This document shows positions 51,052-59,439 of a stretch of DNA of 64,000 nt, one piece after another. A program made the position numbers and the translations under genes. How positions within the stretch are numbered: the first letter of the stretch is position 1; every line of letters starts with the position of its first letter. Below the pieces are notes generated by a model, which worked only from the letters and a program-made list of their open reading frames with translations, ran no database searches and was not told where the DNA came from. Origin of the DNA: Streptomyces griseosporeus (GTDB lineage Bacteria > Actinomycetota > Actinomycetes > Streptomycetales > Streptomycetaceae); assembly GCF_014656055.1 (NCBI RefSeq), contig NZ_BNBR01000005.1, positions 700,916-764,915 on the forward strand, in the 5' to 3' direction.

Positions 51052-52905
51052 ATGCCCGAGCTGAGGTCCCGCACAGTCACCCACGGCCGCAACATGGCGG
51101 GCGCCCGCGCCCTGATGCGCGCCTCCGGTGTACCCGGTGCGGACATCGGCCGGAAGCCGATCATCGCCGTCGCGAACTCCTTCACCGAGTTCGTCCCCGG
51201 CCACACCCACCTGGCCCCGGTCGGCCGGATCGTCAGCGAGGCGATCCGCGAGGCGGGCGGCATCCCGCGCGAGTTCAACACGATCGCCGTCGACGACGGC
51301 ATCGCGATGGGCCACGGCGGCATGCTGTACAGCCTCCCCTCCCGCGACCTGATCGCGGACAGCGTGGAGTACATGGTCGAGGCGCACTGCGCCGACGCCC
51401 TGGTCTGCATCTCCAACTGCGACAAGATCACCCCGGGCATGCTCAACGCGGCCCTGCGCCTGAACATCCCGACGGTCTTCGTCTCCGGCGGCCCGATGGA
51501 GTCCGGCCGCGCCACCCTCGTCGACGGCACGGTCCGCACGCTCGACCTGGTCGACGCGATCTCCGACGCCGTGAACGACAAGATCTCGGACGAGGACATC
51601 CTCCGTATCGAGGAGAACGCCTGTCCGACCTGCGGCAGCTGTTCCGGCATGTTCACCGCCAACTCGATGAACTGCCTGACCGAGGCGATCGGCCTCTCCC
51701 TCCCCGGCAACGGCTCGGTCCTCGCCACCCACACCGCGCGCAAGCAGCTCTACGTCGACGCCGCGCACACCGTGATGGACCTGGTCCGCCGCTACTACGA
51801 GCAGGACGACGAGTCGGCCCTGCCGCGCAACATCGCCACCTTCCAGGCGTTCGAGAACGCCATGGCGCTGGACATCGCAATGGGCGGCTCCACCAACACG
51901 ATCCTGCACCTGCTGGCCGCCGCCCAGGAGGCGGGCGTGCCCTTCGGCCTGGACGAGATCGACGCCGTCTCCCGCCGCGTGCCGTGCCTGGCGAAGGTCG
52001 CGCCGAACGTCGCCAAGAACCGCACGTACTACATGGAGGACGTGCACCGCGCCGGCGGCATCCCCGCCCTCCTCGGCGAGCTGCACCGCGCGGGCCTGCT
52101 GAACGAGGACGTCCACTCGGTCCACAGCCCCTCCCTCGCCGACTGGCTGAAGACCTGGGACATCCGCGGCGGCTCCCCGTCCCCGGAGGCCGTCGAGCTG
52201 TGGCACGCGGCGCCCGGCTGCGTCCGCTCCGCCGAGGCCTTCTCCCAGTCCGAGCGCTGGGAGTCACTGGACGACGACGCCGAGAACGGCTGCATCCGCT
52301 CCGCCGAGCACGCCTACTCCAAGGACGGCGGCCTCGCGGTCCTCAAGGGCAACCTGGCCGTCGACGGCTGCGTGGTGAAGACCGCGGGCGTCGACGAGTC
52401 GATCTGGACCTTCGAGGGCCCGGCGGTCGTCTGCGAGTCGCAGGAGGAGGCCGTCCAGAAGATCCTGACCCAGCAGGTCAAGGAGGGCGACGTCGTCGTC
52501 ATCCGCTACGAGGGGCCCAAGGGCGGCCCGGGCATGCAGGAGATGCTGTACCCGACCTCGTACCTGAAGGGCCGCGGCCTCGGCAAGGCCTGCGCGCTGG
52601 TCACCGACGGCCGCTTCTCCGGCGGCACGTCGGGCCTGTCCATCGGCCACGCGTCCCCCGAGGCGGCCTCCGGCGGCACCATCGCCCTCGTCGAGGACGG
52701 CGACCGCATCCGCATCGACATCCCGAACCGCAGCATCGAGCTGCTGGTCGACGACGCGGAACTGGCCCGCCGCGAGCAGGCCCTGAACGGCGTGTACGCC
52801 CCGAAGAACCGCGACCGCAAGGTCTCCGCGGCCCTGCGCGCCTACGCCGCGATGGCGACCAGCGCCGACAAGGGCGCCGTCCGGGACGTCTCCAAGCTGG
52901 GCTGA
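51052..52905 (+). CDS. ilvD: Dihydroxy-acid dehydratase
   Basis: An iron-sulfur enzyme dehydrating 2,3-dihydroxy-isovalerate (and -methylvalerate) in valine, isoleucine and leucine synthesis. The 617-residue product carries IAVANSFTEFVPGHTHLAPV, CISNCDKITPGMLNAA, FVSGGPMESG and the cluster motif CPTCGSCSGMFTANSMNCL. Further blocks are MGGSTNTILHLLAAAQEAGV, GGPGMQEMLYPTSYLKGRGL and DGRFSGGTSGLSIGHASPEA. The Cys set and length fit the [4Fe-4S] class. It begins 13 bases after AGAAGGAG. A 161-bp upstream interval with no gene holds its promoter. A weak hairpin follows the stop. Confidence 0.98.
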   Translation: MPELRSRTVTHGRNMAGARALMRASGVPGADIGRKPIIAVANSFTEFVPGHTHLAPVGRIVSEAIREAGGIPREFNTIAVDDGIAMGHGGMLYSLPSRDLIADSVEYMVEAHCADALVCISNCDKITPGMLNAALRLNIPTVFVSGGPMESGRATLVDGTVRTLDLVDAISDAVNDKISDEDILRIEENACPTCGSCSGMFTANSMNCLTEAIGLSLPGNGSVLATHTARKQLYVDAAHTVMDLVRRYYEQDDESALPRNIATFQAFENAMALDIAMGGSTNTILHLLAAAQEAGVPFGLDEIDAVSRRVPCLAKVAPNVAKNRTYYMEDVHRAGGIPALLGELHRAGLLNEDVHSVHSPSLADWLKTWDIRGGSPSPEAVELWHAAPGCVRSAEAFSQSERWESLDDDAENGCIRSAEHAYSKDGGLAVLKGNLAVDGCVVKTAGVDESIWTFEGPAVVCESQEEAVQKILTQQVKEGDVVVIRYEGPKGGPGMQEMLYPTSYLKGRGLGKACALVTDGRFSGGTSGLSIGHASPEAASGGTIALVEDGDRIRIDIPNRSIELLVDDAELARREQALNGVYAPKNRDRKVSAALRAYAAMATSADKGAVRDVSKLG

Positions 52906-52917
52906 CCGAACTCCGGC

Positions 52918-52948
52918 AGGGGCCGCCTCCAGCAGGGGGCGGCCCTTT
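52918..52948 (+). terminator. Hairpin terminator of ilvD (weak)
   Basis: GGGCCGCC pairs with GGCGGCCC across a ten-base loop (TCCAGCAGGG), followed by TTT. It sits 15 bp after the ilvD stop and just before the convergent kinase gene. Confidence 0.55.
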
Positions 52949-52972
52949 CGCACACCCGGCGCCCGCCGCCCG

Positions 52973-55102
52973 TCACCACCCGCCCGGATCCCGCCCGTCC
53001 ACGGCGAAGAGGGTGCCGTCGGGGGCGGAGGCGTAGACGTGGGTGCCGTGGAGGACGGGCCGCGGCAGGGCGCTCTGGACCACGTCGGCGTTGGCGCCCA
53101 GGCGGGGCGGTGTCTGCCCGACGAGACGTCCACTGCGGGCGTCGACGGCGAGCAGTCTGCCGTCGGCGGCGGTGACGTAGACATGGGCGTCGTCGGCGGC
53201 CGGCGCGGAACCGCGGCTGATGGAAGTCTCCAGATGCCACAGCCGCTTCCCGGCGCTCATGTCGACGGCCTCCAACGACCCGCCGGCGGCCAGGATGTGG
53301 ACCACGTCGCCGTGCACGGAGGCCTGGGCGTCGAGCCGGGGCACCGGAAGCGCCACACGGCGCGTCGCCCCCGTGCGGGGGGTGTAGCGGACGACGGCCT
53401 TCGTCTCGTCGGAGGCCGGGACGTCGACCAGGAAGAAGACCGACCCCCGCCCTGAGCCCACCGGCTGCAGCGCACCACGCAGCCGGGCATCCCACCGCAC
53501 GTCCCCGGTGCCGGGGTCCACCGCCGTGACACGGGTGGAACCGTCGTCGGAAACCGTCGCGGCGTAGGCCAGGGGGTCTCCGGCGAACGACGCGAAGAAC
53601 GGCATGCTCTGGCCGGGAATCCTGCGGCTCCACCGCACCTGCCCCGACGTGCTGTCCACGCCGGTCACCCGCCCGTCGGTCCCCGTGAGCAGGAGCGTGC
53701 CGCCGGCGGGCGCCACCGCGTCGAACGCGGGCATCGTCCGCTGCCAGCGAGCCGTCCCCGAAGCCGGATCGAGCGCCGCCAGCTGCCTGCGCTGCTGGGT
53801 CGGTGGCTGGACCAGACCGCCGGACACCACCGGCGGACCGCTCCCCGGTGTGTCGGGCACGGCACGCCGCCACAGCACCGAGCCGGTCGACGGGTCGAGG
53901 GCGAAGACCGTGCCGGGCCGGGCGCACAGGAGCTTGCCCGCACCGTAGGAGCACTGGGCCATACCGTCGGCCCCGGCCAGAGGCCGTACGGCCCAGGACC
54001 GGACCTCCGCGGACGCGGCCCGTGAGGCCACGTCCTTCGGCTCGGAGTGCCCCTCGCCGAACAACTGCGCCGAGGCGAGCACGCCGCCCGCCACCACGAG
54101 GAGCGCGCCCGCACTGAGCAGGGCCTTCCGGCGCTTTCCCGTCATACGCGCCCGCGCCGGGGCCTCGGCCGGAGTCCCGTGCGAAGGCCCGACCGCATTC
54201 TCCGCGTCCCCGGGCTCGGGCGCGGGCTCCTCGTCCGTCCGCTGCGCCGGTATGAACGCCTGGGTGTCGTACGACGCCGCCACCGATCGCAGGCTGCGCA
54301 TCAACTCGTCCGGACTCGGCCGGTCCTCGGGCTCCTTGGCGAGACAGCGCAGGATGAGCGGGGCGAGACCCGCCGGTACGCCGGTCAGGTCCGGCTCGTC
54401 GTGCACGACCTGGTAGGCGACCACGTACGGACTGTCCGAGTCGAACGGCCCCCGCCCCGTCGCCGCGTGCACCAGCACCGACCCGAGCGCGAAGACGTCC
54501 GCCGCCGGCCCGACCTCCCGGGGCCGCCGGAACTGCTCCGGCGCCATGAACGGCGGCGTGCCGATCAACTTCCCCGTCTCGGTCCGCAGTTCGCTGTCCG
54601 TTGGCCGAGAAATGCCGAAGTCGATGACCTTCGGCCCGTCCTCGGCGAGGAGCACGTTGCTCGGTTTGAGGTCCCGGTGCACCACCCCGACCCGGTGGAT
54701 GTCGCGCAGCGCCTCCGCGAGCCCGGCCATCAGCCGGCGCAACTGCTCCGGCGCCATCGGCCCGTTCCGCTTCACATGGTCGGAGAGGGTCGGCCCGGGG
54801 ATGAACAGCGTGGCCATCCAGGGCCGTTCGGCCTCCGGGTCGGCGTCGACGACCGGCGCGGTGAAGGCCCCGCTCACCCGGCGCGCGGCGGCCACTTCCT
54901 GCCGGAAACGGCCTCTGAACTCCGGATCCCGCGCGAACTCGGCGTGTACGACCTTCACCGCGAGCTTCATGCCCGAGGTACTGCGGGCCAGGTGGACGAC
55001 GCCCATGCCGCCGGAGCCGAGGCATGACTCGAGACGGTAGTGACCGGCGTACTCGGGAAGTTCCGCTTCCGCGCCTGCTCCGATGTTCCGCTGTGGCGCC
55101 AT
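52973..55102 (-). CDS. Ser/Thr protein kinase with PQQ-type beta-propeller sensor
   Basis: A 709-residue membrane kinase. The N-terminal Hanks-type domain (residues ~20-280) has GSGGMGVVHLAR, the ATP Lys50 in LAVKVVH, HRDLKPSNVLL with catalytic Asp144, and DFGIS (161-163). GTPPFMAPEQF and ADVFALGSVLVHAATGRGPF are also present. A Glu/Pro linker leads to one transmembrane helix (~330-350), and the outside part is a repeated PQQ-binding-like propeller with units such as GRLLAVDARSGRLVGQTPPR and RWQRTMP. It probably senses an extracytoplasmic ligand and phosphorylates intracellular targets. The ATG at 55102 gives a complete first strand. It is convergent with ilvD. Confidence 0.94.
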   Translation of the reverse strand: MAPQRNIGAGAEAELPEYAGHYRLESCLGSGGMGVVHLARSTSGMKLAVKVVHAEFARDPEFRGRFRQEVAAARRVSGAFTAPVVDADPEAERPWMATLFIPGPTLSDHVKRNGPMAPEQLRRLMAGLAEALRDIHRVGVVHRDLKPSNVLLAEDGPKVIDFGISRPTDSELRTETGKLIGTPPFMAPEQFRRPREVGPAADVFALGSVLVHAATGRGPFDSDSPYVVAYQVVHDEPDLTGVPAGLAPLILRCLAKEPEDRPSPDELMRSLRSVAASYDTQAFIPAQRTDEEPAPEPGDAENAVGPSHGTPAEAPARARMTGKRRKALLSAGALLVVAGGVLASAQLFGEGHSEPKDVASRAASAEVRSWAVRPLAGADGMAQCSYGAGKLLCARPGTVFALDPSTGSVLWRRAVPDTPGSGPPVVSGGLVQPPTQQRRQLAALDPASGTARWQRTMPAFDAVAPAGGTLLLTGTDGRVTGVDSTSGQVRWSRRIPGQSMPFFASFAGDPLAYAATVSDDGSTRVTAVDPGTGDVRWDARLRGALQPVGSGRGSVFFLVDVPASDETKAVVRYTPRTGATRRVALPVPRLDAQASVHGDVVHILAAGGSLEAVDMSAGKRLWHLETSISRGSAPAADDAHVYVTAADGRLLAVDARSGRLVGQTPPRLGANADVVQSALPRPVLHGTHVYASAPDGTLFAVDGRDPGGW

Positions 55103-55282
55103 GGGACCCCCCGTGCTGTTCGTCCGCGCGCGCGACGCTCGGAGCCTAGTCGATGAGTCGTACGGGACAGAGGCGGCTTGCTAGTCTCCGCGTGCGAGTC
55201 GCGCACATGTGTTTCATGGCTTGATACGAGGGAATCAACGGTGCCCCATGACAGTCGTGGGGCCCAACGGGGGAGGATTTTC

Positions 55283-55597
55283 ATGTCTGTCGAGCACATG
55301 GACGGGACCGCGGGCGGCATCGAGACGCAGGCCCTGACCACCACGAGCCTGCGCACCTACGCGATCGCCCCCGGTGTGCGGTTGAACGTGCGCAGCGGCC
55401 CGGGCACGAACTACACCATCGTCCGCGTGCTGCCGGAAGGTTCCCGCGTGGTGATCTACTGCCAGACGCCCGGCACCACGGTGACCGGCCCCTACGGCAC
55501 GTCGAACATCTGGGACAACATCGGCAACGGCGAGTTCGTCTCGGACGCCTACGTGAACACCGGCAGCGACGGGTACGTCGCGTCCCGCTGCGGCTGA
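55283..55597 (+). CDS. SH3-like (SH3b) domain protein without signal peptide
   Basis: A 104-residue protein starting MSVEHMDGTAGGIETQALTT; the remaining ~70 residues form a bacterial SH3-like domain (APGVRLNVRSGPGTNYTIVR). Two Cys (IYCQ and SRCG) probably bridge. The domain is about three-quarters identical to its downstream paralogue, including TPGTTVTGPYGT and WDN-NGEFVSDAYV. SH3b domains often bind peptidoglycan. Unlike the paralogue, the leader region here is polar and lacks a signal peptide, so either it stays in the cytoplasm or it leaves by another route. GGGAGG lies 7 bases before the ATG. Confidence 0.8.
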   Translation: MSVEHMDGTAGGIETQALTTTSLRTYAIAPGVRLNVRSGPGTNYTIVRVLPEGSRVVIYCQTPGTTVTGPYGTSNIWDNIGNGEFVSDAYVNTGSDGYVASRCG

Positions 55598-55618
55598 CCC
55601 CCTCACGAGAGGAGCGAC

Positions 55619-55963
55619 ATGACGTCGCGCTCACGCAGATCCCTGTTCCTGGCCGGCACTGCCGCGGGCGCCTGCCTCATGGTGCTGGGCTGGTCCGGTA
55701 CGGCGACCGCCGCCCTGCGCTACTACGACGTGGCCCCGGGCGTCCGCCTCAACGTCCGCAGCGGCCCGGGTACCGAATACAGCCTTCTCAAGGTGCTGGC
55801 CGAGGGCGCCAAGGTCCCGATCTTCTGCCAGACGCCGGGCACCACGGTGACCGGCCCCTACGGCACGACCAACCTCTGGGACAACATCGACAACGGCGAG
55901 TTCGTCTCGGACGCCTACGTGTACACGGGCAGCGACGGCTACGTCGCGCCGCGCTGCTCCTGA
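55619..55963 (+). CDS. Secreted SH3-like (SH3b) domain protein
   Basis: A 114-residue exported paralogue of the preceding gene. The N-terminus has a twin-Arg-like start (SRSRRSLFLAGTAAGACLMV) and a hydrophobic segment to about residue 30, ending in TATAA, followed by the same SH3-like fold with two Cys (IFCQ, PRCS). It probably binds cell wall. Only 21 bp separate it from its paralogue, so both are co-transcribed and arose by tandem duplication. AGAGGAG lies a few bases before the ATG. The basic Arg stretch could mean Sec or Tat export. Confidence 0.85.
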   Translation: MTSRSRRSLFLAGTAAGACLMVLGWSGTATAALRYYDVAPGVRLNVRSGPGTEYSLLKVLAEGAKVPIFCQTPGTTVTGPYGTTNLWDNIDNGEFVSDAYVYTGSDGYVAPRCS

Positions 55964-56006
55964 CGCCCCACCCGGCAGCCCGCACCCCCAGAGCCATAAT
56001 CGTCCT

Positions 56007-56504
56007 GTGAGCAGCGACGAGAACGGCACCCCGGACACCCCCGCGGGCCCCCGGCCCGAGCCCCTGAGGTTCTTCGGCACGACGTGGGTGGAGCACACGG
56101 ACGGCTACACCGCCCGCCGCATCGGCGTCGCCGCCGGCTCCCTCGCCGTGACCGCCGCCTCCTGCCTGGTCCTGCGCTTCGCCTACGAGGGCATCGCGAT
56201 CGCGGACACCGGCGGCCTGGTGAACATCCTGGTCGTCGCCATGTTCGCGATCTGCAGCGCGCTCGCCTTCCGGCACACCTGGGACGGCTTCACCCGCCGC
56301 CCCGACCCCGACCGCCACGCCAACCTGCGCGGCCTGCTCGCCATCGGCTTCGTCGGCTCGCTGCTCGCCTACTTCTTCCGCTCCCTGACCGAGGCCCCCG
56401 GCGAACAGCTGCACCGCCGCGAGTACGAGGAAGCCCTCGACCGGCACGCCAAGCGCACGACCCGCCGCACGGGCAACCCGTCGAAGAAACGCCGCAAGCG
56501 CTAG
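56007..56504 (+). CDS. Three-span membrane protein, function unknown
   Basis: A 165-residue product. Residues 1-35 are polar (MSSDENGTPDTPAGPRPEPL), then hydrophobic segments at about 39-60, 69-90 and 108-124 and a long basic tail (HAKRTTRRTGNPSKKRRKR). There is no family I recognise. GTG start. The stop codon TAG is part of the CTAG that marks the left boundary of a MITE-like element, so the natural end of the gene may have been set by that insertion. Its end in a run of basic residues is unusual and would fit truncation or readthrough into added sequence. Confidence 0.7.
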   Translation: MSSDENGTPDTPAGPRPEPLRFFGTTWVEHTDGYTARRIGVAAGSLAVTAASCLVLRFAYEGIAIADTGGLVNILVVAMFAICSALAFRHTWDGFTRRPDPDRHANLRGLLAIGFVGSLLAYFFRSLTEAPGEQLHRREYEEALDRHAKRTTRRTGNPSKKRRKR

Positions 56505-56690
56505 GTCGTGTCTTTCGGATCACCCCGGGGCCGCGGGGCTTGGCACGCACATCTGCCGCGTTGTCGTCGGTCGCCGACGCGCCGCGTCGACTCCCTCCTC
56601 CGCCTTGCAGCTGCACGCACCAAGCCCCGCTCACCGGCACCACGAAGGCACCGCCCCCGGAGTCGGGCTGATCCGAAAGACACGGCCTAG
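56501..56690. mobile_element. MITE-like element 1 with 19-bp terminal inverted repeats
   Basis: CTAG at 56501-56504 and 56687-56690 flank terminal repeats of 19 bases (left GGTCGTGTCTTTCGGATCA from 56504; right end its complement at 56669-56687 with one mismatch). An inner pair GCGGGGCTTGG/CCAAGCCCCGC (56533-56543 and 56620-56630) makes a long stem-loop. No transposase is encoded. The ends match those of small non-autonomous elements common in Streptomyces (memory). Confidence 0.75.
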
Positions 56691-56786
56691 GTCGTGTCCG
56701 CAAAGTCGCGGCGTCCGCCCGGCCGGTGCGGCGAGAGGGCGCGCCGGGCAGCGGGCGGCAGACGGGACTTCGCGGAGACGCCCTAG
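56687..56786. mobile_element. MITE-like element 2, adjacent, with diverged terminal repeats
   Basis: A second pair of CTAG boundaries (56687 and 56783) encloses about 100 bp. Its ends are inverted repeats of ~21 bases with four mismatches (left CTAGGTCGTGTCCGCAAAGTC). It shares a CTAG with element 1, and its left end is similar to the end of that element. No coding capacity. Confidence 0.65.
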
Positions 56787-56915
56787 GCCGGCACGTCCTG
56801 CACCTCCGCCCAGCGGCAACACCGCCCGCGCGCAGTCTTGGTGGGGGGCGCCGATCGCGCCACCTCAGTCCGAAAACCGACTGTCCCCCGAGATCACCGC
56901 CGCCATCATGGCCGT
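56787..56915. other. Gene-free interval between MITE 2 and the methyltransferase gene
   Basis: About 130 bp with no gene. It should hold the methyltransferase promoter; no -35/-10 pair is convincing. Confidence 0.5.
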
Positions 56916-57689
56916 ATGACAGCCGCCACGCCCTCCCACAGCGCCCGCGCCCACTCCTTCAACGCCGCCGCGGCCCAGTACGCCGCCAACCGCCCCTCCT
57001 ACCCGCCCGCCCTCTTCGACGCGATCGAGGACCTGGCCGGCCGGTCCCTCACCGGGGCGCGGATCGCGGACGTCGGCGCCGGCACCGGGATCGCGACGGC
57101 GCTGCTGCGGAAGCGCGGCGCGCGGGTCGTCGCCGTGGAGCCGGGCGAGGGTATGGCGGCGCAGTTCCGCCGTACCCTCCCCGACGTGCCCGTGGTCCGC
57201 GGCGACGGCAACGCCCTGCCCCTCGCCACCGCCACCGCCGACCTGATCACCTACGCCCAGTCCTGGCACTGGGCCGACCCGGCCCGCGCCGTCCCGGAGG
57301 CGGTACGCGTCCTGCGTCCCGGCGGCGCGCTGGCCCTGTGGTGGAACACGAGCGCACTGGACGTGCCGTGGATCGCCGAGCAGCAGGAGCGGATACGGGT
57401 CCTCTTCGGCGTCGACGCCGCCGGCTGGAAGGGCGCCGCGCGGGACTCGCTCACCGCCGACCCCAGCGGCCGCCTCGACTTCACCCACCGCCAAGTGCGC
57501 TGGAGCCGCGAGGTCTCCCTCGACACGCACCTCGCCAACCTCGGCAGCCACTCGGTCTTCCTCGTCCACGGCGAGGAGCACAGCGGCGCCTTCCTCGACG
57601 AGGAGCGCACCCGCCTGCTGGCCCTGTTCCCGGACGGCGTCGTCGAGGAGACGTACGACGTGGAACTGCTGGTGGCGACCACCGCCTGA
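56916..57689 (+). CDS. Class I SAM-dependent methyltransferase (methyltransferase 11 type)
   Basis: A 257-residue enzyme. It starts in a helical cap (SFNAAAAQYAANRPSYPPAL) and contains motif I RIADVGAGTGIATALLRKRG and acidic motif II VVAVEPGEGM. Motif III follows as VRGDGNALPLATATADLITY, and then RAVPEAVRVLRPGGALALWW. Such proteins methylate small molecules, often in secondary metabolism or quinone synthesis; this family member has no specific hallmark. The ATG at 56916 is the start of homology-like text. It is followed after 119 bp by an ABC transporter gene. The spacing to a ribosome-binding site is poor (no clear GGAGG). Confidence 0.84.
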   Translation: MTAATPSHSARAHSFNAAAAQYAANRPSYPPALFDAIEDLAGRSLTGARIADVGAGTGIATALLRKRGARVVAVEPGEGMAAQFRRTLPDVPVVRGDGNALPLATATADLITYAQSWHWADPARAVPEAVRVLRPGGALALWWNTSALDVPWIAEQQERIRVLFGVDAAGWKGAARDSLTADPSGRLDFTHRQVRWSREVSLDTHLANLGSHSVFLVHGEEHSGAFLDEERTRLLALFPDGVVEETYDVELLVATTA

Positions 57690-57772
57690 ACCCACCGCCC
57701 CCGAAGCCGCCCCCGGAGCCGCGCCCGCCGAACCTCGGCAGGCGCGGCTCACCCATGTCTGCCCGCTCCCTC

Positions 57773-57817
57773 TTGACCGAACGGGAACCCAGGAGCAATA
57801 TTCATCGCATGATGAAT
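57773..57817 (+). promoter_or_regulatory. ABC operon promoter with operator at the start codon
   Basis: TTGACC at 57773-57778, a 17-bp spacer and CAATAT at 57796-57801 predict a transcription start at about 57808-57809, which is the A of the ATG, so the mRNA may be leaderless. The inverted repeat ATTCATC-GCAT-GATGAAT (57800-57817) covers that start and is likely a repressor site. Confidence 0.6.
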
Positions 57818-58654
57818 TACGCGCCCGACCCGCCGAGCGCAGCCCGGGAAGCCACCGCCGGCGCAGCCCGGGAAGCCACCGCCGGCACAGCCATAGAAGC
57901 CACCGCCCTCACCGTCACCCGAGGCCCCCGCACCGTCCTGCGCCACCTGGACTTCACCGTCCCGCGCGGCCAGATCACCGGCCTCCTCGGCCCCTCCGGC
58001 TGCGGCAAGTCCACGCTGATGCGGTCGATCGTCGGCACCCAGGCCAAGGTCACCGGCACCCTCAAGGTCCTCGGCCGCCCCGCCGGCCACCCCACCCTGC
58101 GCACCCGCATCGGCTACGTCACCCAGGCCCCGTCCGTCTTCGACGACCTGACCGTCCGCCAGAACCTCGACTACTTCGCGGCGATCCTCGACCCGGGCCG
58201 CGCCGCCGCCGACCGCCGCCACGCCGACGTCACCCGGGCCATCGCCGACGTCGACCTCACCAGCCACGCCGACGCCCTCGCCGGCAACCTCTCCGGCGGC
58301 CAGCGCAACCGCGTCTCCCTCGCCGTCGCGCTGCTCGGCACCCCCGAACTCCTCGTCCTCGACGAGCCGACCGTCGGCCTCGACCCGGTCCTCCGCCGCG
58401 ACCTGTGGAACCTCTTCCACGACATCGCCGACCGGCGCGGCGCCACCCTCCTCGTCTCCTCGCACGTCATGGACGAGGCCGAGCGCTGCCACCGCCTCCT
58501 GCTCATGCGCGAGGGCGAGATCCTCGCCGACGACACCCCGGACGCCCTGCGCACCCGTACCGGCACCGACACGGTCGAAGAAGCCTTCCTGCACCTGGTC
58601 GACGAGGCCGTGGCGGCAGGCCGCGCACAGGACGCCAAGGAGACCGCCCGATGA
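57809..58654 (+). CDS. ABC exporter ATP-binding protein
   Basis: A 281-residue ATPase. The first ~30 residues are repetitive (two copies of an 8-residue AAREATAG unit, 24 bp each), then the ABC domain. Walker A is GPSGCGKST (61-69), Q loop IGYVTQAPSVF, signature NLSGGQRNRVSLAVALLG, Walker B LLVLDEPTVGLDP and H loop LLVSSHVMDEAERC. The C-terminal ~35 residues end VDEAVAAGRAQDAKETAR. It is followed at an ATGA overlap by a permease gene; the pair forms an ABC-2 type exporter, DrrA-like in organisation. The start at 57809 is chosen because a predicted promoter places the transcript start there. Confidence 0.92.
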   Translation: MMNYAPDPPSAAREATAGAAREATAGTAIEATALTVTRGPRTVLRHLDFTVPRGQITGLLGPSGCGKSTLMRSIVGTQAKVTGTLKVLGRPAGHPTLRTRIGYVTQAPSVFDDLTVRQNLDYFAAILDPGRAAADRRHADVTRAIADVDLTSHADALAGNLSGGQRNRVSLAVALLGTPELLVLDEPTVGLDPVLRRDLWNLFHDIADRRGATLLVSSHVMDEAERCHRLLLMREGEILADDTPDALRTRTGTDTVEEAFLHLVDEAVAAGRAQDAKETAR

Positions 58655-59439
58655 CGACCCCGACCACCACGACAGCCACCCGCCCCGCCCCCACCGGCGC
58701 CCTCAATGCCTCCCGTACCCTCGCCACCGCCGCCCGCGTCCTGCGCCAGCTCCGCCACGACCCTCGCACCATCGCGCTGATGATCCTCATCCCCTGCGTG
58801 ATGCTGTTCCTGCTGCGCTACGTCTTCGACGGCAGCCCGCGCACCTTCGACAACATCGGCGCGTCCCTGCTCGGCATCTTCCCGCTGATCACGATGTTCC
58901 TGGTCACCTCGATCGCGACCCTGCGCGAACGCACCTCCGGCACCCTCGAACGCCTCCTTGCCCTGCCCCTCGGCAAGGGCGACCTCATCGCCGGCTACGC
59001 CCTCGCCTTCGGCACCCTCGCGATCATCCAGTCCGCCCTGGCGACCGGCCTCGCCCTGTGGGCGCTCGACCTCGACGTCACCGGCTCCCCCTGGCTGCTG
59101 CTCCTCGTCGCCCTGCTCGACGCGCTCCTCGGCACGGCCCTCGGTCTGTTCGTCTCGGCCTTCGCGGCCTCGGAATTCCAGGCGGTCCAGTTCATGCCCG
59201 CGGTGATCTTCCCCCAGCTCCTGCTCTGCGGCCTGTTCACACCCCGCGACACCATGCACCCCGCCCTGGAGGCGTTCTCCGACGTCCTGCCCATGTCCTA
59301 CGCCGTCGACGGCATGAACGAGGTCCTCCACCACACCGACATGACCGCCGCCTTCGTCCGCGACGCCCTCGTCGTCGCCGGCTGCGCCCTCCTGGTCCTC
59401 TGCCTCGGCGCCGCGACCCTCCGCCGCAGGACGCCCTGA
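58651..59439 (+). CDS. ABC-2 type exporter permease
   Basis: A 262-residue membrane protein with a cytoplasmic N-terminus (TTPTTTTATRPAPTGALNAS) and six hydrophobic segments: PRTIALMILIPCVMLFLLRY; then GIFPLITMFLVTSIAT; LIAGYALAFGTLAIIQSALA; LLLLVALLDALLGTALGLFV; VIFPQLLLCGLF; and VVAGCALLVLCLGAATL. A conserved ABC-2 loop near ERTSGTLERLLALPLGKGD couples to the ATPase. It overlaps the ATPase gene by ATGA. The substrate could be a drug or lipid. The end of the gene starts a 26-bp tandem array. Confidence 0.93.
   Translation: MTTPTTTTATRPAPTGALNASRTLATAARVLRQLRHDPRTIALMILIPCVMLFLLRYVFDGSPRTFDNIGASLLGIFPLITMFLVTSIATLRERTSGTLERLLALPLGKGDLIAGYALAFGTLAIIQSALATGLALWALDLDVTGSPWLLLLVALLDALLGTALGLFVSAFAASEFQAVQFMPAVIFPQLLLCGLFTPRDTMHPALEAFSDVLPMSYAVDGMNEVLHHTDMTAAFVRDALVVAGCALLVLCLGAATLRRRTP

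Noticed and set aside
56501..56690. Two 60-codon ORFs on opposite strands
   Set aside because: They lie inside a near-palindromic MITE-like element and mirror each other; no coding signal.
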